This document shows, piece after piece, positions 12,521 through 25,800 of a stretch of 64,000 bases of DNA. Origin of the DNA: Pelodera strongyloides (Eukaryota; Nematoda; Chromadorea; Rhabditida; Rhabditidae); contig JAANDG010000117.1 in assembly GCA_036852015.1 (NCBI GenBank), forward strand, positions 124,001 through 188,000, in the 5' to 3' direction. Position numbers and translations under genes: made by a program. The notes under the pieces were generated by a model. It did no database searches. It saw only the letters and a list, made by a program, of their open reading frames with translations, and was not told the origin of the DNA. The first letter of the stretch is position 1, and every line of letters begins with the position of its first letter.

Positions 12521-13862
12521 CGGATCTGTAACGTCGGCTTTACTTAATTCGCCTATTATGACCTTTACTAATAGCAATAACAACTATGTTCCTGTACACT
12601 AAACAATAAACACGATGAACATATACACGTGCTATTTAGACTAGAGGTGGCTTTTGCAAACAAGAGCACGTTCGCGATGAAAGGTCCGGCAAAATTATCG
12701 TTCGGGATGGCCATCGAAAGAACATTTAATTCATTAGGGGAAACGCAAGACATGAATTGCATGTAAAATTTAAAAACGCAAAAGAGATTTGCAAAGAAAA
12801 AGTTTCCTGCAAGTGCATCACGAACGCGCACTAAGAAGTTTACAGACCGCTCACATAAGACTGTGATCAAAGACTCAGCTTGCCGCCGTGTTAAAGTTAT
12901 GCAAAAAGTGGTAAGTTCGTACAGTCGCAAAGTTATTAGCATCGCAAAAGCTATTAAAATGCCGGCCGTCAACAATATTATTACTTACAGTCGCCAGTGT
13001 CAGAATCGGCACAGAGTTGCCGCACACTCTGTGCATACACTCACGGCAGTTACTGGCCATAATACCAGTATACAGTGTAAATGTGAAAAACAATATATAT
13101 CTACACAAATCATCAATGCAAAAAGCGAAACCACGCACACCACAAAAAGTGAGGTAGATGGAAAAATAAAATGATTTTGTAGTTTGTAGCTTAGCGTCCC
13201 AACGCGAATTGCCTGGCTTCGCAGGCTTGGCTACTGTGGATTGTCGACAGTATAACTATAGTACACATCTTGCGCAGAATTAGTGTCAGACTAGCATCAT
13301 GCTTAAGTCAACTAGGATATTGAAAGTATCATCCTAGAAGTCGATCGGAACCACATCGATTTCGTCAGTCACCACCGCCTCGCTGTTCACAATACAAAGC
13401 ATGCTAACATTCTGCGGTTTAGTTTGTGTCTTTTCTCACGAGAAAACTGGAGGGTCCATAACCTGCAGCATTTAGTACTACATATCAGACACACATTTTG
13501 CAATATTTCTATGCCGAAACCGAGTGAAACCGACGTCCCATTTGTCTGTCTGCTCGAAAAACAACCCATTCACTCATTGAAGTTGGGCGTTCTCTTGCGC
13601 TTTCGTTTACATACTTTTAAGATTCTTGCTGATAAAAAAGTTTAGCCCTTGTTGACGAGCAACCGCCTTGGCAAAGCGCTGAATAACAATAACAAGAGGG
13701 AGGGCAATGGTGACTCACCATTTGCTCCCTGCTATTTGCGAATGGTTCATTTGCAGTTTGTTATTTTTGCATGCTTTGCCTAATTCATGCTCGTTGTCTG
13801 TCGTATGATTGCCTATATTTTGATGCGTGACAAAATTGAAAGTACTCATTTCGCCATTTCAG
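12521..13862. other. Divergent spacer, SWIB gene / RhoGAP gene
   Basis: About 1.3 kb between two diverging genes. It should contain both promoters and the unlocated first coding exon of the RhoGAP gene, which must end in splice phase 1. Open frames here (minus 12568-12975, plus 12863-13174) show no domain and overlap each other. No TATA box or other regulatory site could be assigned with confidence. Confidence 0.5.
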
Positions 13863-16800
13863 ATTGGTCGGATGAGGAAATGAATGAGGATTCCTCAAAA
13901 CCTGAAATTGATGACCCATCATCTACATCGTGTTCACCTCCCCGTCAACGTGCTCCTCCACCCCCTGTACCAAAACCACGCACCAAGTTCCATTTCAACT
14001 CTCCAGAGTCGGGTCGCGCTAGTCCACATTTAGGTCGGTCTGACTAAAGTTTTCTTTCAATTTTGGACCTTTTTGTTTCCACTAATTCTAATATGCAATG
14101 CGTAGCACTATTCCTCCGCAAGCATTGCGCGAATTACCACAGTTTGGCTGTAGAGTACAATTTCTTATTTTGCAGAATCTTCAACTGATTCGTCTCCTCG
14201 CCTTCCACCCAGCCGTCCACCCCCGCCACGTCCTCCGCCTCCAAGGTAATGGTGATTTTCTGTAGCTTCCTCGGCTTGAAGAGCTCTAAAATCATTGGCG
14301 ACTGTTTTTCTCATCTCGTTGACACATATTGTTCGATAGTGCGATTGCGCCTCATAATATACATAAAATGAAGTCTTGAGTGCTGGCTACTATTAGTTTG
14401 TCAAGCTAAGCAAAATCTTTGTTCCGACTCCCATTCCGACTCATTTCTGTTAGATTAGTTTGTGAACTGTTTGAAGATTATGCATTGTGAACTAATATAA
14501 AATCTTGCAGACGAAGCCTTGATGGATGCGTCCCGCTTCCTAAGTTGTACCCGTCACTGAATGGATCGTCTGATGGTGGTCAACCTGCTCAAAACCAAGA
14601 CCACACACCAACCACGCCACCACATCCAGTCATACCACCACGACCTCAGAGGTGCGATCTTGTTCATATTCCAATTATTTTCTAGTCCGATTGTTCGATA
14701 TCAAGGGCGGAAAGCGTTACATCACGCCCGAAGCACCTTCGAATTTGCTCTACCATCTCCGACGGACGCTTCCTGGAGTTTTTTTAGTAATACTTTTAAT
14801 TGAGCGTTTGAATGATGCTATGTTTCGACTTTCGAACCATACACACTAAACGCAGAAACGCTCCATCTGCGACTTGATACGGGATTTATGATCTGCCTTT
14901 TAATACGGACCCGAGACCAGTTTTTCATGTTTTGTTTAGGCCGCATCTCTTTGACGGCCAATCAGTTCCCGTAACTCCAGTTGATTGTGCCGGCCCAAAC
15001 TGTCCGTCCACTGCTGATTTTTGGGAGGCTACTCCTTCATCTCCAAAAAATTGTGAGTTTTTTTTTGGATCTCGTTGGGTGACCCACTGCATTCCGCTTT
15101 TCTTTGAGCCTTGACCACCCAAAGGTGCAATATTAATAGTTTATTAGCACCACATAAGTAGCTAGACCACCTGATTGTGTCTTACCTGTGAGTGTTTATC
15201 TCTCTATTTTGTTTTTACATGATTTTGTACACTTCATTTCATGGAATAAAAAGGTAATCTAAAAAAAGGGCTCAAAGCTAATGAAGTGTCCTTGAACCTG
15301 TCAAAATAATAGCACTTTGGTACCGTTAAAGTGCAAGTATTACACGTTTTCTATTAAACCAGTTCAACATTATTAAAAGATAAGTAGATAAGTAAGTCCT
15401 AAAAAACCCAACGAGTGCGTGGATAAGTACGATTACTTATTTTGAATTATTGTTCCCTTTTCAGCTGCTGACACAGTGGAAATCACTGATGTTTCCGTCC
15501 CAACTTCGGATCCGGAAAATGTTTCCGCTTCCGCTATTCAACTTCCACCTCCGGTTGGCTGGTTATTACCAAAGTTACCGTCACTTGAGGAGTCAATGGA
15601 ACCACTCCCGAACCTTCCATCTGGAAGCATTTTGGAGGTTAGTTGGGGGAATGCCTAACACAGGCTTACCTTACCTCGGTGAACTTTTGAAGTGACGTTC
15701 TAATTTGCTTCTATTCTGAGGCCGTATTCACCAACACGCGGGGAGCCCTCCCTAGGCACACCACACGGTCGCTCTGAATCTCTTCTGCACTCACACTCTC
15801 TGCGCACTATTTAGCTCCCTGGGGAGGCCAGGGAGGTCTCCCTGCGTGTTGGTTGCATACGGCCTCTGGTACACTTTGATTCATATTAATCCCCATTGTC
15901 CCTTTGTGTTTGATTTATTACTGATAGACATAAAAAGTCCATCAGCTCTCGGATAAAGTAAAACACAACGGGAAAACAATGTATAAACATACGACACCCG
16001 TCTGTATTGAGTGCCTAATGTCTGTTTTTATCCACGCTGGATTTCTCGGGTTGTGCTATGTACTAGTTGTTTTTACATTTAGTATACCATTCTTAATCTT
16101 ACATTTATTTTTTTTTTTTTTTCAGCCAGTTGGTGTTGACGTGGTTGAAGTAGCTTTGGACCCCGAGGGTGATTTGGTACCTGATCGACCCACACTTTTA
16201 ACGGATAGGCCACATTGGTCCCATCAAAGTTTATCACTGGATCATACGCTCACTCCGGGATCTTCTAGGTAATAGTTTGTTTTGATTTGATTAATTTGAT
16301 ATATTTTGTTTAGTGGTTTGCCTTTGGTCGCGGGCTGTTTACGCTGCGCGCCTTCATTGGGTGTCATTTGTCATTATGCCATCATCGACTAAGTTGCTGA
16401 TGCTGAATCACTTTGTTTTTGGACATCCGTTCCTTTTCCGTAATCGTAATAATGACCAATTATTGAGTAATGATTATTTGCGGCATGTTAATCAACACTT
16501 AAACACAGAGAGTTGATTCGACAATTCGACTTGGCGGTTTGTATGCGTTGTATTTTTACTTTATTATTTATTTTTTACGCAGTCAACGCAGTGATGAGTA
16601 AAGAAATGTATTCGAATTGTTCTGTACTACATAAATTTTGTGCAATGCTAAGCTAAGTATAGCCAAAGTGTTAAAGAAAGGGAAATAAGAAATAACATCA
16701 CATGTTGCATGTTAGTCCAGTTCTTTACTGTGCATTCCCTTATTAGTCGTTCTCTACTGTGTGTTGCATTACCTTATTTTGGTTATGTTATTTGTTTAGA

Positions 16801-19800
16801 TCAGTGAGTCCAGAGCTAGAAGAACAACCGATATTTATGGATTGTCAACAACAACAAAATCCATGGATTGACTATGTGGAAAACCCCATTTACCTCAACC
16901 TTAGTCATTTTCAGTCTAGGTAAGGTGTTTGTGATTAGTGATTGCCAATGTTTTGCTCGATTTGCTAGTACTTTGTCACGAATTCCCTTCTTTTTCCCGC
17001 AATGTTAGTAGTATTTTGAACTCCTTATTTCCACTATTTTTTTTACCATTTCGATTTCCAACAGCGGTATGTGCTGTTGTACAATAGGAACAGGATCGCG
17101 CCGAATTTGGAATAAGATAATTATGACTATTAATGCACTTGAATTCTGCAGTCATGGTCATAATTCGCATCATTGTGCCAGTAAAAAATCCTGAATGTGC
17201 CAGAACGCGTATTTTGGATAAAACGAGGTGCATGCTGATGTTAATTTCTCTAATGATTATTACTTTTTACGATTATGACTTTAGATTGATGCCATCGGGA
17301 ACCACATCAGCATCGATCTCGTCGATACCGCCAGTACCCGTTCTAGAACCTGCACTCGTAACTTCAAATATGGCATACCTGCCGGCCACCATGCCTTTGC
17401 CACGTCAGCCAGTCCGAGTCTCCGAGCCTGTTGCTCCTGAACCTCCAAGGGTTTGTGGTTGTTTATTTTTTTGTGAATGTTCAAAAAGATGCCAATAAAA
17501 TTTATAGATGATCTAAAGACCATTCTAAAGGTACTTTATCGATTGTTGTATGCCAAGCTGTCTTCATATCATAATTTTTTTCATGGGACTACAATTAGGT
17601 TCCATATATTAATAGCTGCTTTCATAATCATGTTCACCTCTTCAGAGGACTTGCTATCTTCCACCTCCCGTGGCTCCTGTGCGACGGCCATCACCACCAT
17701 GTCTTTCGCGTCAAGTTCAGATCGCCCCGAAGAGTACTGAAGCTCCACGGGAACTGAACTACAGCCCAACTTTTGATGTTATTGACGTCCCGGGACTGAA
17801 TGCACCCATTGTTGATCTACCACCAGAATCAGAGGTAGTATCTTATTGTTTACATTTGAACTTGCGAACGATTAGAAAATTGTTTCAGCCGATCAGTAAT
17901 ACTTTTTGTCTGATTACAACGTTTTCTTTTGTAGGTGGAAGAGCTAACTCCCACGGTACCAGTACCGTTTCGGGAATTTTCTCGTTCACCTGTTATTGGA
18001 ATGTCGAAAACGTTTGCTGGCGACTCCTTCAATACCGACTCGTATTTCTTTGCTGTTGACGTTGTTGATCCCTCGGTATGGTTTTCCCTTAGTACCTTTT
18101 CTCGTGAACCCGTGATGCGGTGTCTATTGTCATGCCATTTTGTGTGGTTGCTGACTTGAGGATCTGAAATAAACTACTCACTAATGTTCCCTGTAAGTTT
18201 TTGGGGCCATATGCAACACTCAATTCCCCATGGGGAATTCCCCGTCTTTTTCTCTGCGTCTCTCACATTAGAATGCTATTTTATGTCCCCTGGGAATGTT
18301 TCGCCGAGGGAGTCGAAGTGGTGAATATGGCATCTGATGGTTTACTAGGTTTACTTTTCTATTTCCAGGAAGACGTCATAGAAGTCGTGCATCCGTCGGT
18401 GCAAAACGAGGATGTCTCAGTTGCTGATGGCCATTCTGTCAGTTATTCCGGTACGCAGTTCACTTTTCCATTTTATTTCGTCCAAAGCAAAAACGTGTCA
18501 GAAAAAAATCAGAAAAAATTGTCAGAAAAAATTCGTCCAAAGCAATTGAGTGGATGTGGATGAGCTCACAATGTTTTTGATTATTTTCAGTATCAGTATT
18601 AATAAGTGAAATTTTTGTCGTAGAGTTGCATACCTTGTTTCATACATAGAGTTGCTTGTATATATATTCTGTTCATTGTTTCTAGGCTATGCCACTCTGC
18701 ACAACCAAAAAAAGGAGAAAGGAGTCGTACACATTCGTCTACGCCAGTTGCACATTGCTGTTTATGAAAATGAAGAGGTTGGAATTTTTTTCTCATTAGG
18801 CATGTCGAGTTTTTGTGTTATCTCTTTTTAATAGTTCTGGTTGTGTTATTCCTTCAAAGTGATTCACATCAGACTTCGCTTTTAATTTCACGAGTTTCTG
18901 TTTCGTCGACCTTTTCCTCTAATGTATAAAACTTGTTTTAGTCGGAAGAACCAATTCTTGGACCGTACGATCTCCCAAAAGCTGAGTTTGTTGGTCTTCA
19001 GCCAGAATCACAAGCAATCGTGTGCAGGTTTGTTTTAAATATTTTTTATAACACTTTATTCGCACATACATTAGAATCCATAATCCCATCCTTACCAGGG
19101 ATTTATTTTCTATGTCGCCGTTTAGAGGTGAATCTGCGTAGGCCACGTGAAAAGGCATAGTTTCAGCTACATTTTCAATAAATAAAAGTGTTCGTTATAT
19201 TTTTCAGAAGCGAGTAATTGGCCTTCAGAATTTTTAGCACGTTATGTGTGTAAGGCAAAAAACGGCTAAATATATAGCTGCCAGATAGCAATTTTCAGTC
19301 ATTGGTAGTATAGTGGTGAGGGCATGGGATTGTCAAGACGACGGTCAAGGGTTCGATTCCTCTATAATGATTTTTTTTTTGCAATTTTTTTGTGTGTCTA
19401 ATTTTGCACTAAGGCGCTAATAATTATGTTTAGTTACTTGTTTTCGACTTTCAAACACTTTCCTAGTGTGAAAAACAACCATACCTGCCAACCAATACCA
19501 AAAAATGAGAAAAAAAATTTCCAAGATTTTCTGATAAAATCATGGTCCACTACATGGAAAAATTTCGATGCCATAATATAAATTTTTTATATGAATATTT
19601 ATTTGCAACACGGGTCGTACCACTACGGAAATCGATAATGAAATGCTTGCTTGATTAGAATGTGCGCAGACAAGGAGAATGATGTCGTCGTCCACTGTTG
19701 GTTCGTCTCGTAGCAGATCATTTGGCTGGTCGACAAATACCTCTCCTTCGAGAGTGGCACGTAATATTGAGAAGCTATCAGATAGCTCTTACTCTAAATG

Positions 19801-22800
19801 AGAATGTAGCAGAGGTCCGGCGAACGTACCAAACCCATCCTTGAAGAGTGAAACTACTTCGGCAGCGTCGAAGAGCATTTTTGGTCAGTGAACCGAATAT
19901 ATAAGGTGCTTCAATGCTTTCCACCAATGTGTACTAGCCTAAACTACAAAGTTTATACTTTGTAGTTTGTTTAGCCATGCAATACCAACTAGGAAACGAT
20001 CAGGATCCCAATGGCATTATCATGGCGCGGCGCAATTCTCCTTGTCTGCGCACATTCTAATCAAGCAAGCATTTCATTATCGATTTCCGTAGTGGTACGA
20101 CCCGTGTTGCAAATAAATATTCATATAAAAAATTTATATTATGGCATCGAAATTTTTCCATGTAGTGGACCATGATTTTATCAGAAAATCTTGGAAATTT
20201 TTTTTCTCATTTTTTGGTATTGGTTGGCAGGTATGGTTGTTTTTCACACTAGGAAAGTGTTTGAAAGTCGAAAACAAGTAACTAAACATAATTATTAGCG
20301 CTTTAGTGCAAAATTAGACACACAAAAAAATTGCAAAAAAAAAATCATTATAGAGGAATCGAACCCTTGACCGTCGTCTTGACAATCCCATGCCCTCACC
20401 ACTATACTACCAATGACTGAAAATTGCTATCTGGCAGCTATATATTTAGCCGTTTTTTGCCTTACACACATAACGTGCTAAAAATTCTGAAGGCCAATTA
20501 CTCGCTTCTGAAAAATATAACGAACACTTTTATTTATTGAAAATGTAGCTGAAACTATGCCTTTTCACGTGGCCTACGCAGATTCACCTCTAAACGGCGA
20601 CATAGAAAATAAATCCCTGGTTAGTATCGTAGTAGTCTTCTGTCATCTACATGAATGTTTTTTTTCTTGTGACCGTCTGCGTCAGAATATTTGATATTGA
20701 CTGTTTGTTTGTGTTCTGTATTCTGTCTCTGTAATTGTTTTGATCACCCAGCCTATATATAACCTTATATTTTAGGTTTGCGATAGTTGAAAGGAAGGAG
20801 TCGAGTTCCTTTTCCAAGAAGTTGAAAGTTGATAAGGGCAAGACGGAAACGAGCGTACAGGAACTCAAGTTTACGCCACAGGAGCAAACGGACACGTGGT
20901 TGTTCATGCTGGCGGAGGTTTGTTTCCTGAATTCGGAATATCTTTGGCATCCGCCTCTACGACGGAAAAAGTCTATTAAAACGAAATGTAAAGGAGCCTA
21001 AGTTATACGATTCTAAGTATAAAAATATAACTAAATTGATTTATATTAGATAACTATCTAAAAATATTAGGAATGAGATATGTGACTGTTAGTAAATTGA
21101 TGGAAAACTTGTGACAATGAGGTAGACCAATGAATTGCACTATGTTCTATCGGGCTGTGGTTTTTTTCATTGTGGCGCATTTCATTTCAAGTCAATTCAC
21201 GTTTTACTTTAGTGTTGGTTGAGCTCATGGGAAGGGCTTCGTGGTTGTATTTCCTCGGGAATGACTTGTTGTGGAAGGTTGTGGTTACGGCAGGGCTCAA
21301 CGGCGTCATGGACCTATGCTGCTGGTTTCCTTCATGGAAATACTATTTATTATGTCGTGGTTGGTAATTTAATTGATTCATTTGGAATCATCACTTTGTG
21401 ATTAGTTCTTTTGTTGATCATAAAGTCGTACGTTTTTTGACACAGACGCTTTTGTAGTGCTTCGGGGTCGGGTTCGGTGGATGTTAGTGATTGTTTGAGA
21501 GTTCGACTAACTTTTTGGTTCTTAATGATTTACGTTTGCTGTGTTGTGGCTGCGTGCTGCCGTCCAAGCTCCGCGTACGAGATGGAGCTTGTTTTTCTTA
21601 GAAAACGACAAGGTAAAGTAAAAGAAGGCAACTGAGCAATGACGAGTGTGCGCATTTTAGATGGATCACGCTGATTCGATCTTTGAGCTGGAACTGAGGA
21701 AGATTGTGAGCATTAAGAGCAAGCTGGATCCGAGTAAGTTGAACTTGAATATTTGTAGATTTTGTAGTGATAGGTTCTTGAGAATTCTCAAATTTCTCAG
21801 AAAAACTTGAGATTTCCCCAATGAAATACGGAATTCAGGTGATTGGTGTCCTCACACGCGGAAGAAGGAAAAGGGAAAAGATAAAGGAAGCGGAGGTCCA
21901 TTTCTGATCACACAACATGGATGGTTAGTGTCTTATTTCCTGTTTGCGAAAGTTTGTTGTAGTTGTGTTATGTAGTATATTTAGTTATGTAGTTGTTCTT
22001 GGATGTCTGTTTGGATGTAAGGAAAGATGACGGGCTAAGGGCAACCTTTTTGATGTGGAATATCCTTCGTCTATATTTGGACAATAGAATTAACCTTTTT
22101 GATGAGGACTGATGCTAAGTTCTGGGTAAATGTTACTTTTTCCCTTTCAGTTCACTGTGTGTGGAGTGCGATGATCCCACATGCTCGGTGTTATGGCTCA
22201 GATCAATAGAGTTGGCTTTGGCGAAACCGGCGCTCTACCTTGATGATTTCCGATTAACAGCGGAAGATGTTCCCGTGTGCATAGATAAGGTAATAACGCT
22301 AATCTCCTATTAATTACCGTAATAATTTAATATGAGGAAACTATCTTAATATTTTGTGGGTATACATCGTGCTGCTATCGTGCTGCTAAGGAGAACCATT
22401 TTATGTTACAACTTCAGGCTCTCATGGTTTATGGTGTCTATAGACTAAAATAGCATGTTCTTGAACGTAGGTAATATCCTCAGTTTTGCCATACCGTAGT
22501 CATAGATAGTCAATTTTATGAGCTGCTTTATGTACGGATTGTTAGACCAGTGACGCAAGAGTCCATAATAAAACAAACATTTTTTCAGTGCATTCGCTAT
22601 GTTGCCACTTACGGTCTTTATACGGAGGGAATCTATCGGAGGAATGGTAAAGTAACGGAAGCGAAGGAGATTATGAAGCAATTGATGAGCGGTTGGTTGT
22701 TTGTATTCGGTTCACATTTCTTTGGGTTTCATTTTTGTGGTTTGTGGCTCTTCTGCTTATTTAAAAAGACCATAACTGTTATTTTTTATTTATGCATCAT

Positions 22801-25800
22801 TTTGTCACCTTCCGAGAGTATGGCACTATGTCACTCGCCTATCACGTATGTCAAGATTGATGAAATACATTAATACATAGCTATCGTATGATGTGATTGA
22901 AGAAATTTATGTCACGAAGTGCTCTCCTGTGTCGTACTGTAGCGTTGGTTTGACTTTCGTTTATGTTATTCGAATTCGGTGTATACAGTATACATCCTGA
23001 CAATAATCTACCAATTGCCCTCGCTCATAGATACAAGTGGGCAGACTGTTACTGCACAACGGACATCTTACGCGACATTTTTCAGATCCCGTTGAGTACC
23101 ATATAGTGAAGGAAACGGAGGAGACAAGTTTTGCCGTGGCTGATGTGCTCCGCCAAATCTTACGACGACTCCACTCGCCTTTGATGCCTACAGATTGTCA
23201 CAATGAATTGTTCAATATCCGTGAGTTCTTTTTTTACTCGACTGTGTTTTTCTTATTTTGTTAGAGATTTATTTTTCAGTTTGCAGCTGATGTGTACATT
23301 ATATACGTGTAAGTCTGTAGAATTATACAATAGTCGTGAGCGAAATGTTATACTTTCTCGTACAAATTGTTACTGCCGTATCTTATCGTAGTTTTTACCT
23401 TCGTGTTTACAGTAGATTTGTACATTATTAGTTTTTGTTCAAGCTCCGTACAGTTTTATGGTACTTATATTTTTCGTTATACGCTCCGAAATGTTTGGTA
23501 TACAAACGGAGTCTAAAATATGTGTGAACCTTTTTGATATTTCCAGAAAAGATGAACCAACCCTCCCCGATGAAGTGTGCCGCCTATCGACAATTGCTTT
23601 CGTCGCCTCAATTTCCTCCCATTTATTACAGGTGGGTCTCCTAATTACTTGATATAATTAATTAAGTATGTTGTAATTTTTCAACATTGTTCATGAATTA
23701 TGTGTGCGAGGAGCTCTAACCCTTTGCGAAGTTATGTCAGTGTGACACAATTGACTACACTAATTTCTACGTTCGTTTTGGTTAGTAGTGCATTATTTTT
23801 CCAGTTATTTGTTCACAGTAGTTCGGCAATTGAGTATGCCTCATTCTCAGCTACGTTCTTAGTTATTCTTACTCTTACATAGTATTTGTCCCATAACGAG
23901 AATGACATATTTACCCTTTTGTTCAGTACTGTGCGCCGACTGATTGGCCATCTAAGAGAGGTAGCGCAGCATTCCGAAGTGAATAGGGCTTCGGTGGATA
24001 ATGTTGCCAAGGTGCGTTTTTTTTATGTATTAGTGTCGGAAAATTATGTTTTATATTATAGAAGTGGGAAGTGAAGTGGTCCAATTTTCGTTATTGCAAA
24101 CGTTTCCTCACTACGCATCGTGGCGAATGTCACTACGTACGTAATGTAAAATGGGCCAGAAGACTTTCACTATTAAGGAAAAGTATTTGAAATTTGAATT
24201 TATCCCACTTCAGATCTTTGGTCCGTCTGTGTTCTGCACAGAGAATGGTAAGGATGACAATCAGTACCGGGATACTTCGGTTCAGGTAAGCGACTCTTAA
24301 TAATTAACCTTCAAGAAAGGTCATTATGATTGTGACATTATTTCGGATCCGGATTCCAGACTTATGCAGATAGTCCAGTCATTTATTTTCTAACGTCAAT
24401 TCTCGAACGTTCTTATAGACTTGTTTTTGTCGTTATTGTTGCCTCTTCTTGTTAGATTGGCGTCCTTGTGGACTTGATCAATGGATTTGCTGACGTCTTC
24501 GAGATGACTATGAAAGAGGCGGTGACGAGAGCTAAGATTGATATGGCGACCACTTTCAATGCTCAAACGAAGGTAGGGTTTCCTTTCGGTAACGTAACTC
24601 TTGTTTAGAATTGTCTTGATCCAACCATGTGTCATTATGTGATCTTTCTTGACCTCTTTTTAAACTGCTGGTTTCACTGTTTTGCGAATGTATGAATGTA
24701 AGACGTATGAATTCCGGTGGCGTGTATCTATAGACCTCTCCCAGCCACGACAACTTGATTTACTGCCCAAGTCTCATAGAATATGAAGAAAAAGAAACTA
24801 ATTCTGTTCTGCTCAGGTCCGCGCTGACGGTCTTCTAGTTCCAATCCACATGTGGGAAAAGGAAAATCGACCATTTAATGTGAAGACGGATTTGTGCTCT
24901 GATCAAGTATGCTTTCCATAGTTTGATACAGATTTCGCTTTTCTACTTGTTTTCTACTTCTGTTAATCACTGCATTCTTTCATTTTACGTCTACATCTTA
25001 GATTCTTCTCGCCATAATGGGCGTGATTACTAACTGCTGCAGTAAAGTATTCGGATCGTAAAAGTAGAAGATCCGAAGTTTGGAATTTCTACTTTGTTTT
25101 AGGTGTGCCTGGAGGCTATAAAGCTACGTGGCTTCGATGCGCCTGCCGATTCGAAGTATGCAATTTTTGAGGTAGGTTTTTCTGCAACGTATTTCCTTAT
25201 TATTACTTTTTGTTTCCATGACGGCTTTTGAATTGTCTCAGCACTGTGTGTTCACCTGTTCGTCATTTGAAACCTATTTTTTTTATGTCCGTAATTCGTA
25301 AAAAGACATTTTTCTATTTCAGTTCGTCCGATCGGGTAGTTTGTCTCGACGGCTTTTGCCCTCGGAAAAGCTTTCTTCAGTTGTTATTGGACGGTGGGTG
25401 TACTGTACTTATTTATTCTAGAGTTCTGGACTAGGCGCGCAAATTCTATGTGAGCTTGAAATTTTAATCTGAAATCAGAATTGAACGAAATGTAAGAACA
25501 AGGGACTAACATCAGAAGAAAATTAATTATGAATTAAATCCGATCTGGACTAGTCCGTAACGGTCGTAATCGTAACTTGAAAGGTTATGCAAGATGCCAC
25601 TGGGCACATTGCTTTCAGCAGTTTATGTTCATCGCTTCTTCTTTCTGTTAACCTGAATACTATGTTTTTTTTCAGATGGTTGGATTGGCAATGCACTGAT
25701 GGTTATCTGCTTTTTGATCACGATACCCAGCCGTATGATGATAAGGTAGTGCATTATTAAAGCCATTGTATTTTCTGTTTAATCATTTGGTTTTTGAGAC

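Larger units (their letters stand above)
19095..20620. mobile_element. Foldback element with 586-bp arms, TTA target duplication
   Basis: The left arm (19095-19680) and right arm (20035-20620) are near-identical reverse complements of equal length around a 354-bp spacer; one substitution was noticed (left ...CACTAAGGCGC, right ...CACTAAAGCGC). The ends are CCAGGG and CCCTGG. TTA is duplicated on both sides (19092-19094 and 20621-20623), which fits the 3-bp TWA targets of PIF/Harbinger elements. No transposase was seen, so it would be non-autonomous. Each arm carries a tRNA-like sequence. It sits in the intron between RhoGAP-gene exons ending near 19027 and starting near 20777. Near-identity of the arms suggests recent insertion or arm gene conversion. 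Confidence 0.85.

Noticed and set aside
19299..19370. Functional tRNA-Asp gene
   Set aside because: The anticodon stem and part of the T-stem do not pair, and the sequence is inside a mobile element arm present in mirror image.
20918..21660. Possible ArfGAP exon in the RhoGAP gene
   Set aside because: Cysteines such as those in CVVAACC near 21540 do not make the CxxC-x16-CxxC finger, and flanking exons already join in phase 0.
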